From contig NZ_BBLZ01000008.1 in NCBI RefSeq assembly GCF_000971195.1, forward strand, positions 184,971 to 248,970: DNA of 64,000 nucleotides, given 5' to 3'. A program made the translations under genes and the position numbers. Below the pieces are notes generated by a model. That model made no database searches. It was not told the origin of the DNA and saw only the letters and a list, made by a program, of their open reading frames with translations. This DNA is from Demequina soli. GTDB lineage: Bacteria; Actinomycetota; Actinomycetes; Actinomycetales; Demequinaceae. Positions 1 through 10,400 of the stretch are shown here, piece after piece (the stretch's first letter is position 1; the number at the start of each line of letters is the position of its first letter).

Positions 1-908
1 GCGACCCAGGCGCGCGCGTCGGCGAAGTCCTCCTCGGAGGTGCCGGGCGCGACGGGGGTCGGGTAGCCGGACGCGGCCGGGTACGAGCCCAGGAAGGTCA
101 CGACGGGGTTGGTGCGGCGCAGCCCCACGAGCGCCTCGGCCATGCGGGGCTCGTCGATGTGGCCCAGCGCATCGATGGAGAACGCGTACTCGCCGGGGCG
201 GTCGCCGCGCGGGCGGCTCTCGATGCGCGCGAGGTTGACCCCGCGGGCCGCGAACTGCTCGAGCATCGACAGCAGGGCGCCCGCACGGTCGTCGGGCAGG
301 TGCACCACGAGCGTGGTCTTGTCCGCCCCCGTCGCGGCCGGGACGGCCGCCGGGCGGCCCACCTTGACGAAGCGCGTGGCGGCATGGGGGTTGTCCGCGA
401 CGCCGGCCACGAGCACCTCGAGGCCGAGGCGCGCCCCCAGGCCGGGCGGCGCGAGCGCGGCGTCGAAGGGCGCGTCGCCCGCGGCGAGCTCGCCCGCGGC
501 GGCGGCGTTCGAGGACGACGCGATCTGGACCGCGCCCGGCAGCGTGGACGCGAGCCAGCGGCGGCACTGCGCGAGGCCGTGCGAGTGGGCGGACACCGAG
601 CGGACGTCGGCGAGCGCGGTGCCGGGCCGCGCGACGAGCTCGAAGCTCACCTGGAGGACCACCTCGCCGAGGATGACCAGGGGCGTGCCGGACGCGAGGG
701 TGTCGAGCGTGGCGGTCACGCCGCCCTCGACGGTGTTCTCGATCGCGACGACCGCGAAGTCGACCTCGCCGTCGCGGACGGCCGCGAGCGCGGACGGCAC
801 GTCGACGGCCGGCACGGCCTCGACCTCGTCCGCGGCGACCATCGCGTACAGCGCGGCCTCGGTGAAGGTGCCGGACGGCCCCAGGTAGGCGTAGCGGGGC
901 TGCGTCAC
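1..908 (-). CDS. pheA: prephenate dehydratase, C-terminus cut by the window edge
   Basis: This enzyme converts prephenate to phenylpyruvate in cytosolic phenylalanine synthesis. About 302 residues are visible and the 3' end lies outside the window. The N-terminus reads (V)TQPRYAYLGPSGTFTEAA, the usual start of the catalytic domain. The catalytic TRF motif appears in HAATRFVKVG near residue 183. A C-terminal ACT domain follows, with the phenylalanine-binding ESRP motif in NLARIESRPRG, so feedback inhibition by Phe is expected from family knowledge. The start is GTG at 908, which overlaps the stop of the upstream glycosyltransferase in a GTGA junction, so the two are probably co-translated. The identification is secure. 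Confidence 0.95.
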   Translation of the reverse strand, partial: MTQPRYAYLGPSGTFTEAALYAMVAADEVEAVPAVDVPSALAAVRDGEVDFAVVAIENTVEGGVTATLDTLASGTPLVILGEVVLQVSFELVARPGTALADVRSVSAHSHGLAQCRRWLASTLPGAVQIASSSNAAAAGELAAGDAPFDAALAPPGLGARLGLEVLVAGVADNPHAATRFVKVGRPAAVPAATGADKTTLVVHLPDDRAGALLSMLEQFAARGVNLARIESRPRGDRPGEYAFSIDALGHIDEPRMAEALVGLRRTNPVVTFLGSYPAASGYPTPVAPGTSEEDFADARAWV

Positions 909-1786
909 GCGTCCTCCCTCGTCTCGGGGGCCGCGGGCCCCTCGTGCCGACCGCGTCCGAGGCGTCGGCCCACGGCGGAGCGGGCGTTCTCGGCGCTGCC
1001 GCGCACGCGGCGGGCGCTCACGGCCGTCACCACCTCACGGTAGCGGTTGGCCCGTCCCATCAGGGTGCGGTCCTCGATGGGCGGCCCCTTGTGGCGGATG
1101 TCGCACTCCACCTCGGTGACCGCGAGGCCCGCGTGCAGCACGTCGAGCGTCATGGCGGGCTCGAGGCTGTTGCCGCGCGCGAGGGGCATGGCCGCCTCGA
1201 GCGCCTCGCGCGTGACGCACCGGATGCGCCCCAGCGGCTGGCGCGGCGACCAGCCCGTGGACCGCTCGACCGCGGCGCGCGCGATCTTGGACGGCAGCCC
1301 GGGCGCGACCGCCTGGGTGTCGGTGAGCGCGATGGCGAGGTCGCACACGCCCTCGAGGACCGCCGGCACGAGCGGCGCGGCGCCGATCGCGTAGTGGCCG
1401 AGGTTGGGGTCGAGCAGGAGGATCGCGCGCGGGATGCGGCCGGGCTCGTCGCGCATCGCGATGACCGAGGCGCCCGTCTCGACGGCGGCGGCGCGGCCGC
1501 GCAGGTGCGAGTGGCGCACCACGACGGCCCCCGCGCGACGGGCGAGCTCCTGCGTGTTGTCGGTCGACGCATCGTCCACCACGAGCACCAGGTCGACGCC
1601 GGGGATCGCGAGCGCGGCGCGCACGGTGGCGGCGATGCGGCGCGCCTGGTCGTGCGCGACGATCAGCGCCGCGACCGACGGCACGTGCGGCGCCTCCGGC
1701 AGGCGGCCGCGCGAGCGCAACGAGCGGGCCCGCGCGAGCGACTCCGTGGTCGCCTTGCGCGGCTCGGTTCCCTCGGCGCGTGACAC
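905..1786 (-). CDS. family 2 glycosyltransferase
   Basis: A 293-residue cytosolic GT-A type glycosyltransferase. After a short basic N-terminus it reads SVAALIVAHDQARRIAATV, then LVVDDASTDNT, the nucleotide-sugar and metal-binding DD region of GT2 enzymes, and a second acidic site around LLLDPNLGHY. A basic C-terminal tail (RRVRGSAENARSAVGRRLG) has no membrane segment. GTG at 1786 was chosen because the homologous region begins soon after it and the upstream sequence to 1917 looks like a divergent promoter. The acceptor cannot be read from the sequence. Its stop overlaps the pheA start by 4 bp, so the two are one transcription unit. Confidence 0.82.
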   Translation of the reverse strand: MSRAEGTEPRKATTESLARARSLRSRGRLPEAPHVPSVAALIVAHDQARRIAATVRAALAIPGVDLVLVVDDASTDNTQELARRAGAVVVRHSHLRGRAAAVETGASVIAMRDEPGRIPRAILLLDPNLGHYAIGAAPLVPAVLEGVCDLAIALTDTQAVAPGLPSKIARAAVERSTGWSPRQPLGRIRCVTREALEAAMPLARGNSLEPAMTLDVLHAGLAVTEVECDIRHKGPPIEDRTLMGRANRYREVVTAVSARRVRGSAENARSAVGRRLGRGRHEGPAAPETREDA

Positions 1787-1866
1787 GCGGCCCAGCCTAG
1801 TCAGCCGTGACCTTCTCCGGCACCACCCTTTGCCTGGACATTGCCGTGGCGTGACGATGCGGCGGT

Positions 1867-1898
1867 CCCGCGGGGGTCCCTGGCAGCGCCCCCGCGGG
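1867..1898. promoter_or_regulatory. 10-bp-stem hairpin in the pgm upstream region
   Basis: CCCGCGGGGG at 1867-1876 pairs perfectly with CCCCCGCGGG at 1889-1898 around a 12-nt loop. It sits 18 bp before the pgm ATG, in the 130-bp divergent gap with the glycosyltransferase. It could be an operator dyad or a leader hairpin. No T-run follows, and transcription would have to start upstream for an RNA role. A one-mismatch copy of the GGACGATGC motif lies just upstream at 1852-1860. Confidence 0.5.
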
Positions 1899-1916
1899 CG
1901 TGGAAGAGTAGGCACC

Positions 1917-3593
1917 ATGCATGAGCGCGCAGGCACGATCGCCCTTCCCGAGGACCTCATCGACGTCGACGCCCTGCTGGGCGCGTACTACGACCTGGTG
2001 CCGGACCCCACGGTCCCCGCGCAGCGGGTCGCGTTCGGCACGTCCGGCCACCGCGGCTCGGCCTTCGACACCGCCTTCAACGAGGCGCACATCGTCGCGA
2101 TCACCGCCGCGATCGTCGAGTACCGGCGCGACCAGGGCATCGACGGCCCGCTCTTCATGGGCAAGGACACGCACGCGCTGTCGGGCCCCGCGCAGGAGAC
2201 CGCGCTCGAGGTGCTGGCGGCCGCCGGCGTCGAGGTGCGCGTCGACGCGCGCGACGGGTACACCCCGACCCCCGCGGTCTCGCTCGCGATCCTCGTCGCG
2301 AACGGCGCGGTCTCCGAGACCGGCCTGCGCACGTCCGGCAAGGGCCTCGCCGACGGCATCGTCATCACGCCCTCGCACAACCCGCCCCGCGACGGCGGCT
2401 TCAAGTACAACCCGCCCCACGGCGGCCCCGCCGACACCGACGCGACGGGCTGGATCGCGGGCCGCGCCAACGAGCTCCTCGCGGGCGGCTGGCGCCAGGT
2501 GCCGCGCTTCCAGCTCAAGAAGGCGCAGGCGGCGGACACCACCCAGGGCTTCGACTTCCTCGACCTCTACCTCGACCACCTGCCCTCGGTGATCGACCTC
2601 GACGCGATCGCGAGGGCGGGCGTGCGCATCGGCGCGGACCCGCTCGGCGGCGCGGCGGTCGACTACTGGGGCGCGATCGGCGAGGAGTTCAAGCTCGACC
2701 TCACGGTGGTCAACCCCAAGGTCGACCCCGCTTGGTCGTTCATGACGCTCGACTGGGACGGCAAGATCCGCATGGACTGCTCCTCCCCGTCCGCGATGGC
2801 GAGCCTGCGCCACCTCATGGAGGGCGACAGCGCCCCCTACGACGTGGCGACGGGCAACGACGCGGACTCGGACCGCCACGGCATCGTCACCCGCGACGGC
2901 GGGCTGATGAACCCCAACCACTACCTCGCCGCGGCGATCGCGTACCTCTACGGCGGCGCGCGCCCCCAGTGGCCGGCGAACGCGCGCATCGGCAAGACCC
3001 TCGTGTCCTCCAGCCTCATCGACCGCGTGGGCCGCGACCTCGGCCGCCCGGTGGTCGAGGTGCCGGTGGGCTTCAAGTGGTTCGTGCCGGGCCTGCTGAG
3101 CGGCGACATCGCGTTCGGCGGCGAGGAGTCCGCGGGCGCCTCGTTCCTGCGCCGCGACGGCCGCGTGTGGTCGACCGACAAGGACGGCCTGATCCTCGCG
3201 CTGCTCGCCTCGGAGATCATCGCCACCACGGGCGAGTCGCCGTCCGCGCTCCACCGCGGGCTCGTGAACCGCCTGGGCGAGAGCTGGTACGCGCGCGTCG
3301 ACGCCGCCGCGTCCAAGGAGGAGAAGGCGCGCCTGGGCGCGCTGTCGCCCGAGCGCGTGCCCGCGACCACCCTCGCCGGCCAGGCCATCACCGCGAAGCT
3401 CACCGAGGCGCCCGGCAACGGCGCGAAGATCGGCGGCCTCAAGGTCACCACGGACGATGCGTGGTTCGCCGCGCGCCCGTCCGGCACCGAGGACGTGTAC
3501 AAGATCTACGCCGAGTCCTTCGTGTCGGAGTCGCACCTGGGCGAGGTCCAGGACGCCGCGCGCGAGGTGGTCGCGGAGGCACTCGAGGGCTGA
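1917..3593 (+). CDS. pgm: phosphoglucomutase (alpha-D-glucose-1,6-bisphosphate dependent)
   Basis: A 558-residue cytosolic enzyme that interconverts glucose-1-phosphate and glucose-6-phosphate, feeding glycogen, trehalose and wall-polymer sugars. Visible family marks are FGTSGHRGS (about 40-48), the active-site phosphoserine loop TPSHNP with Ser153, the Mg-binding DADSDR (Asp315, 317, 319), the sugar-binding GGEESAG, and the C-terminal phosphate loop RPSGTEDVYK. Length and domain order match the bacterial Pgm family. ATG at 1917 is preceded by no strong ribosome site, and AAGAGT lies 7 nt upstream, so the message may be leaderless. The next gene starts 1 nt after its stop. Confidence 0.96.
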   Translation: MHERAGTIALPEDLIDVDALLGAYYDLVPDPTVPAQRVAFGTSGHRGSAFDTAFNEAHIVAITAAIVEYRRDQGIDGPLFMGKDTHALSGPAQETALEVLAAAGVEVRVDARDGYTPTPAVSLAILVANGAVSETGLRTSGKGLADGIVITPSHNPPRDGGFKYNPPHGGPADTDATGWIAGRANELLAGGWRQVPRFQLKKAQAADTTQGFDFLDLYLDHLPSVIDLDAIARAGVRIGADPLGGAAVDYWGAIGEEFKLDLTVVNPKVDPAWSFMTLDWDGKIRMDCSSPSAMASLRHLMEGDSAPYDVATGNDADSDRHGIVTRDGGLMNPNHYLAAAIAYLYGGARPQWPANARIGKTLVSSSLIDRVGRDLGRPVVEVPVGFKWFVPGLLSGDIAFGGEESAGASFLRRDGRVWSTDKDGLILALLASEIIATTGESPSALHRGLVNRLGESWYARVDAAASKEEKARLGALSPERVPATTLAGQAITAKLTEAPGNGAKIGGLKVTTDDAWFAARPSGTEDVYKIYAESFVSESHLGEVQDAAREVVAEALEG

Positions 3594-3594
3594 C

Positions 3595-4455
3595 ATGACG
3601 CGGCGCCGCCCGGCCGGACGCCTCACCACCCGTGCGGCGCGGGGTGCGGCTGTGCTGGCGGCGCTGCTCGCGCTGAGCGGCTGCGTGCGCCTCACGACCG
3701 AGACCACGTTCGGGACCGACGACACGGTCACGCAGCACACGGTCGTCGCCATGACGGCGCAGGCGCGCACCACGCTGCAGGAGCGGCTCGGCTCGGTCGC
3801 CGACCGCCTGCCCGATGGCGTCGACGGCCTGCTCGACCCGGCGACCGTCCGCCGCGAGCTCGCCCCGCTCGCGAGGGCGCATCCGGGCGCGGTCGACGTC
3901 ACGCCCTACACGGACGACCAGGGGCGGGCGGGCGTCGAGATCACCGTCAGCGACGTGCCGCTCGACGCGCTGGACGATGCGGCGGGCGGCGCGTCCGCGC
4001 TCACCGGCGCCTCCTCCGTGACGCGCGAGCGCGACGCCTACGTGGTCGTGGTGCGCACGGGCGCGGCGAGCGCCCTCGCCGCGGCCGGCGTGGACGCCGG
4101 CCAGCTGAGCCTCGCCGGGGGCGCCGTCGAGGTGCGCGCGGCGTTCACGTTCCCCGGGCTCGTGCGCTCGGCCAGCGCCGGGGAGATCGCCGGCCACACC
4201 GTCACGCTGGGGCTCGCGGACCTCGCTGGCTCGGACGAGATCCGCATCGTGGGCGGCGCGACCGTCGAGCGCGACTGGGCGCCGCTGCTGCGGTGGGGGC
4301 TCGTCGCGCTCGGCGCCCTCGTCATCGTCGGCGGCGCGATCCTGCTCGTGGTGCAGGACCGGCGCCGCCGTCACCGCTCGCCGTTGCCGCCGCCGCGCGC
4401 GGCCGGCGACGGCGTGGGCACGCTGGGCGGCGGCCCGCCCGATCCACCCGGCTGA
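3595..4455 (+). CDS. LppM-family (DUF3153) lipoprotein
   Basis: A 286-residue secreted lipoprotein. The N-terminus is basic (MTRRRPAGRLTTRAARG), followed by a hydrophobic stretch and the lipobox LSGC near residue 26. The segment CVRLTTETTFGTDDTV matches the start of the LppM domain, named after the mycobacterial lipoprotein linked to envelope function. After the ectodomain, a C-terminal transmembrane helix (about 224-248) ends in a basic QDRRRRHR stretch and a Pro/Gly-rich tail, which is usual in this family. It is probably co-transcribed with pgm, since its ATG follows the pgm stop by one base. The molecular function is unknown. Confidence 0.8.
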   Translation: MTRRRPAGRLTTRAARGAAVLAALLALSGCVRLTTETTFGTDDTVTQHTVVAMTAQARTTLQERLGSVADRLPDGVDGLLDPATVRRELAPLARAHPGAVDVTPYTDDQGRAGVEITVSDVPLDALDDAAGGASALTGASSVTRERDAYVVVVRTGAASALAAAGVDAGQLSLAGGAVEVRAAFTFPGLVRSASAGEIAGHTVTLGLADLAGSDEIRIVGGATVERDWAPLLRWGLVALGALVIVGGAILLVVQDRRRRHRSPLPPPRAAGDGVGTLGGGPPDPPG

Positions 4456-4474
4456 CCGTCCCCCATCTGGCCCG

Positions 4475-7400
4475 TCAGCCGCCCTGTCCGCGGCGTCGGC
4501 GCACCACGAGCACCGCGACCCCCGCGAGCAGCAGCAGCCCCGCCAGGCCCAGCGGCGCCCAGCCGCCGAAGCCCGTCATCGAGAGGATCCCACCGCCGCC
4601 ACCGCCGCCGGTGGGAGGCGCGGCGAACCAGTTCTGCGCGCTCACGGTCACGGTGCCGCCCGCGCCGACGGTGACGGTCGCGGAGCCCTCGGTGCCGTTG
4701 GACGGGGACACGGTGACGCGGTCCGCGCCGCCCGCGTCGGTCTCGGTCACCACGCACTCGGAGCCCGCGACGATCGTGTCGATCGTGGTGCTGAGCGGCA
4801 TGCTGCCGCCGAGCGTGACGTTGCCCGCCCAGGTGACGAGCGAGCCGCCCGGCTGGTCGAGCGTGCAGCTGACCGAGAAGATGAACGGCCCGGCCCCGTT
4901 CGCGTCCGCTCCGGGTCCCGTGACGGTCTTCTCGATGGCGAGGCTGCCGACGTCGAAGCTGTTGGTGAACGCGACCGTGTTGTCGCCCGTGCCCTCGGGC
5001 ACGAGCACCACGTCGCCGGCGGTCGAGTACGTGAACGAGGTCACGTCGCCAGCCGTGGACGCCACGGACGTGTCGACCGCGCCCGCGTCGTCGGTCTCGG
5101 TCACGACGCACTCCGCGCCAGCGGGCAGGCCCGTCAGCGACCACGTCTCGCCCGCGAAGACCTGGCCCACCATCGGCTGGCCGGGCCCGTAGCCCTCGGC
5201 GTACACGTCCTCGCCGAGGAAGGTGCAGTCGACGCGGAACCCGAACGGCCCGAGGTCGGGCACGGAGCCGCCGGCGTCGAGCGCGTCGGTGTCGACGGTC
5301 TTGGTGACGTCGAGGCTCGCGAGGTCGTAGGTGTTGGTGACGAAGACCTCGTCGTCCTGGCCGACGATCGCCGCGCCGGGCACCACCGTCGTGCTGGTCG
5401 CGCCGGACTCGGCCTCGGTCACCTCGCACGAGGCGCCGTACGGGATCTCGTCGTTGATCGTCACGCCGTAGCCGTTGGCCTGGGACAGCGTGTAGCCGCC
5501 CTCGAACACGGTCTCGCCGTCGAGCGTGCACACCACGCTCACGTCGAACGCGTCGGGGGCGAAGTCGTGGCCTGCGCCCGTGATCCGCTTGCGGATCGCG
5601 AGCCGTCCCTGCTGGTAGTCGTTGGTCGCGGTGACGGTCACGGTGTCGTCCGCGCCGATCGTGACGGTGCCGTCCGCCGGGTCCAGCGTCGTGCCGTCCG
5701 CGTCGCCGTCGTCGGTCTCGGTGACCACGCAGGTGGAGCCTGCGGCGATGTTGTCGACCGTGACCGACGAGGCGTCGGGGTACGCGATCTGGACCTCGCC
5801 GTCCCACGTCACGACCTCGCCGCCGGACTGGTCGAGGGTGCAGCGCACCGAGAACACGAACGTCGTGTCGATGAAGTCGGCGCCGGGCCCGGTGACCTGC
5901 TTGTCGATCTCGAGGCCGCCCACCGCGTAGGTGTTGGTCACGAGCGCCGTGTTGCCGTCGCCGACGCCGTCGGGCGCGAGCGTGAGGGTGCCGCTGTCGC
6001 CGACGGTGACGGCCGGGTCGCCGTCGCCCGCCGTGGTGGTGACGGTCGTGCCCGCGGCGCCCGACGCATCGGTCTCCGTCACGGTGCACTCCGCGCCCGC
6101 CGGCAGGCCCTCGACCGCGAACGTGTCGCCGTCGCTCAGCGTCGCCTCCATCGGGGTGTCGGCGTCGTAGCCGGTGCCCCACACCTCCTCGCCGAGGAAG
6201 GTGCAGGTGACCTGGACGGTGAACGGGCCGTACTCGATCGGGTTGCCGTCCTGGTCGACCGCGTCGGAGTCGACGGCCTTGGTGACCTCGAGTCCCGCGA
6301 GGTCGTACGTGTTGGTGAGGGTGACGCGGCCGGGCACCGCATCGTCGGGCCGCCCCACGGTGCCGGTGGTGACGGTCGAGGAGGTCTCGCCCGCGCCGGT
6401 CTCGGTGAGGGTGCACTCGGCGCCGTACGGCAGGTCCTCGACCGTGACGACCTCGCCCACGGGCAGGGTCACGTCCTCGTCGTAGACGGTCTCGCCCAGC
6501 GACGTGCAGGTCACGTGCCCGCTGACCTGGTCCGGCGCGAAGATCGCGCCGTCGCCGGTGGTCTCCTTGAGCAGCTCGATCGGGCCCGTCGCGAGCGCGA
6601 CGCCGACCTGGTTGCCCTCGACGGGGAGCAGGTCGTTGCCCTCGGACGTGGTGGCGCCGGTCGCGACCGTGTTCCAGGCGATCGTGTCCGCGCCCGGGGT
6701 CTCGGACAGCGCCGGCGTCTGGGTCTGGAAGTCGATGTTGATGGTCGCGCCCGGGGCGAGCGGCTCGTCGAACACGACGTCGTACTTGAGCGCCGTCACC
6801 GTGCTGAGGTCCGCGATGTCGCCGATCGGGGTCCAGGCGCCGTCCGGGCACGGCGTCTGCGGCGTGAGGTCGTCGGTGCACGGCGGGCTGTCGGTGGTGC
6901 CGTAGACGGTGACCGTGGCGGCGGGCCCGTCGTACGCCGCGAGCGCGTCGACCAGCAGCGGCGTCCACTCGGAGCCGCGACCCTGGTCGACGATCGCCCC
7001 GGTGTCGCCCGGCGTCGGGAGCACGTCGACCGCGACCACGTGGTCGAGCGAGACGGTGCCGGTGTTCTGCAGGACGAGGCGCCACGTCTCGGTGCCGCCC
7101 GGCGCCGTGATGGGCACGCAGCCGACCGGGTAGAAGCCGTCCTCGAGGGGCGTGCAGTCGATGCCCGGGGCGACGGGCTGGACGCCGAGCGAGTCGTCGT
7201 CCGCCTTGACGCGCTTGGCGGACCGCAGCGCGCCGGCGAAGCCCAGGTCGACCGTCGTGTCGGCCTGGCACTCGCCCGTGGCCTCGTCGAGCGTGCCGTC
7301 GCACTCGTCGAACGGCCGCTCGCCCACGATCCCGAAGCTGTTGGTCATGGGCACGTTCGCCGCCACGCCCGGGCGTGGGTAGAGCGGGATCGTGATGACG

Positions 7401-10400
7401 TACGTCTGCCCGGGCTCGAGCACCGTCCCCGGCGGGAACGTGAAGACGATCTCGGAGCCGTCGCCCGACACCGTCTCGGTGACGTCGGCGGTGTCGGTGG
7501 GCATGGGCAGCCCGTTGGCGGGATCGGGGGCCGCGCCCGTGAGGGCGTACGTGAACTCGTCGCCGGTCGAGTCGGGGTTGAGCTGGAGCATCGGCCCGTT
7601 CGCATCGGTGGGGAGCCGGTCGGTCACCACCGGGTCGATGATCGGCCAGTCCCCGGTGTTGGTGATCGTGAGCGTGAAGTTCGTCGCGACGCCCGGCGGG
7701 ATCTCGCCCGCCGGCTCCTTGTCGACGGACACCGCGGTGGTCGCGTGCTCGTACAGGACCGAGCCCGTGTCGGGCAGCGACTGCACGGTGAGGATCGGGT
7801 TGCCGCCGGTATCCGTGAGGTACGAGCTCACGATGCCGTCGATGGTGTTGGTCGAGCGGCCCGCCTCGGTCTCTCCGGGGGCCGGGTCGTTGCCGGCCAT
7901 GTCGGTGGGCACCGGGCCGCCGGTGAGGAGCTCGTCGCGGCGCTGGACGATGATCGGGATCTGCTGGTTGGGAGCCTCGGAGTTCTCCCACTGGGTGCCG
8001 TCGGCCCGCGTGTAGATGATGCGGATCCCCTGGACGTCCTCGGGCGCGACGCCCGCGGGCAGCGTCGGGACGGGGCCCGGCGTGCCCTCCACCCAGTCGG
8101 CGCCCGTCACCACGACGTCGCCTCCCGCGTCGGTGAACGTGCCGCCCGTGAGCACGTCGATCTGGACCTGATCGATCGGGTCGTCGAACGTGAACGAGGG
8201 GTCGAAGCCCACGAGCTGGTAGGCGTTCCAGAACGTCGGGTCGGTGTCGCGCACCTGGAGCATGCCGATGCGCGCGGTGCCCGTCGGGTGCGCCGTGAGC
8301 AGCATGCCGAACTGGCTCTGGTCCGGCTCGGTCTGCGAGAACCCGTCCTGCGTCCAGTCGCTGCCGTCGAGCGGGCCGAACTGCTTCTCGACCGTCAGCC
8401 CGAGGTCGAGGCCCGTGATGTCCATCGTCGCCGTGTCGTCGTCCGACGGCGGGACGGGCTGCACGTCGGGGTCGCGCCCCGCATCGTCCACGGTCGCGGT
8501 CGCGCCGTTGGGGATGGTCAGCACGTCGGGCTCGATGGGCGCCACGATGTCGGTGCCCGTGGTCCGGTTGGTCGCGCGCAGCTGGAGGTCGAAGACCAGG
8601 ACCGCCTGCGCGTCCGGGGCGATGCGTCCCTCGTAGTCGATCGAGATGCCGGTGACGTCGAGCAGGTCGGCACGCGCGAGGCCGGTCACCGGCGTGACGT
8701 CGTTGGGATCGGCGTTGGACGAGACCGTGGTGGTGCCGCCGCCGGCATGCGTGAGGGTCATCGTCCACGACTCGGTCCCGGCGGGCACCTGCATGCTGAC
8801 GAAGCCCGTGAGGTTGAAGAAGTCGAACGGCGTCGCCCCGGAGCCCGGGTCCTCGACCAGCAGGTGGTCGACGTACGCCTGGGTGAGGTTGGTGGCGGTG
8901 AGGGTGACGCGGCCGGACGGGAAGTCCTCGTCCGCGACACCCGGCGGCGGGTCGCCCAGGGGGCCGCCGGTCCACTGCTTGTCCATGCCGACGTTGAGCG
9001 GCACGTCGACGATCGCGATCACGTCGGACGCGTCGTCGGTGTAGGTCTCGTCGCCGACCACGGCCGTGGCGCCCGCGTCGTCGCGGATGATCGCCTCGCC
9101 GTCCGCGGGGTCGCCCTCGTTGTACGAGTCGTGGCCCGTGACCGGGGTGCCGTCCGAGCGGCGGTCGTCGCGGATCCGGAAGTTGAGGGTGATGGGGCGC
9201 TCGTCGTCGAAGGCGCGCGCGACGCCCGAGCCGACGGGCGGCGCGGTCGGGTCGGTCGTGGTCGCGCGGGCGGAGCCCTCGACGAACACGAGCCGGACGC
9301 CGATGGTGTCGGCCTGCTCCGCCGCGGTCAGCGTGTAGCCGGGGAAGGTGCCGTCGCACGCGTCCGGGCAGGGGTCGTTGGTCGCGTCGACCCAGCCCTG
9401 ACCCTCGCGGTAGAGCTGCACCTGGGACACCGCGTCCCACTGGATGAGCGGATCGGTCGCCGCGGTGATGGGGTCGATCGAGACCAGGTCGAAGGCCTCG
9501 TAGAACGACTGCGCGATCGGCGTGCCCGCGGGGTCGGGGATGTCCGAGATGGTCATCGAGTCGACGCCGGAGACGCCGCCGGTGCCCCACAGCAGGTTGG
9601 CCTGGATCATGTCGTGGGTGCGCGCGCCGACGACCTGCTGGACGATGTCCTTGTCGACGTACTCGCCCGTGCCGCCGTTGCCGTTGCCGCCCGTGTCGGG
9701 GTCGATCGGGTTGATGGTCACGGTGTCGCACGCCTCGTCGGACAGCGCGGGGTCGGTGAGCTCCGACGTGGCCCCGGTGTTCGCGCAGTTCTCGACGGTG
9801 AGCGGCTCGTCGCCGAAGTAGTCGTCGGCGAGCTCGAAGACGATGTTGGGCTGGACCGTGGTGCCGGGCGGGAACCCGGTGGGGCTGGTCGAGTCGAAGA
9901 CGAACTGCAGGCCGCCGATGTCGTCGGGCCACGGGCCGGTGTACGACCACGTGGTCGGCCCGGCGATGGGGCCCGCGAGGGTCTCCCACGAGTCGCCGTC
10001 CCAGTAGTTCACCGTGAGGGTGCTGTTCGCGAGGATCGCGACGGACGCGATCTCCGTCGGGTCGAACGTGTTCCAGAAGTCGCTCGCGACCGGGGTGTCG
10101 TCGGTCACGCTCGTCGCCGGCGGGTCCTGGACCACGATCTGGTTCGAGCCGACGGTGGTGGTGTTGTCGGGGAACGGCGTGGTCGTGGGCGCATTGGTGG
10201 TGCCGCCCGGCAGGGTCGCCACGATCCACTCGCCCGCGTTGCCGAAGATCGTGCCAGGGATGAGGTTCTTGCCCTGCTGCGCCCCGAGCAGCGCGAGGAA
10301 CGTCGAGAAGTCGTCCGACGCATCGTCCGTGCCGTCGATCCCGGACGGCGACGTGCCGGTCACGTCGACCGTGTCGGTGTGCGGCGTGAGCTCGGCCGGG

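Noticed and set aside
3457..4374. Large frames on both strands overlapping the end of pgm and the LppM gene
   Set aside because: They are low-complexity shadows of the lipoprotein and pgm frames.
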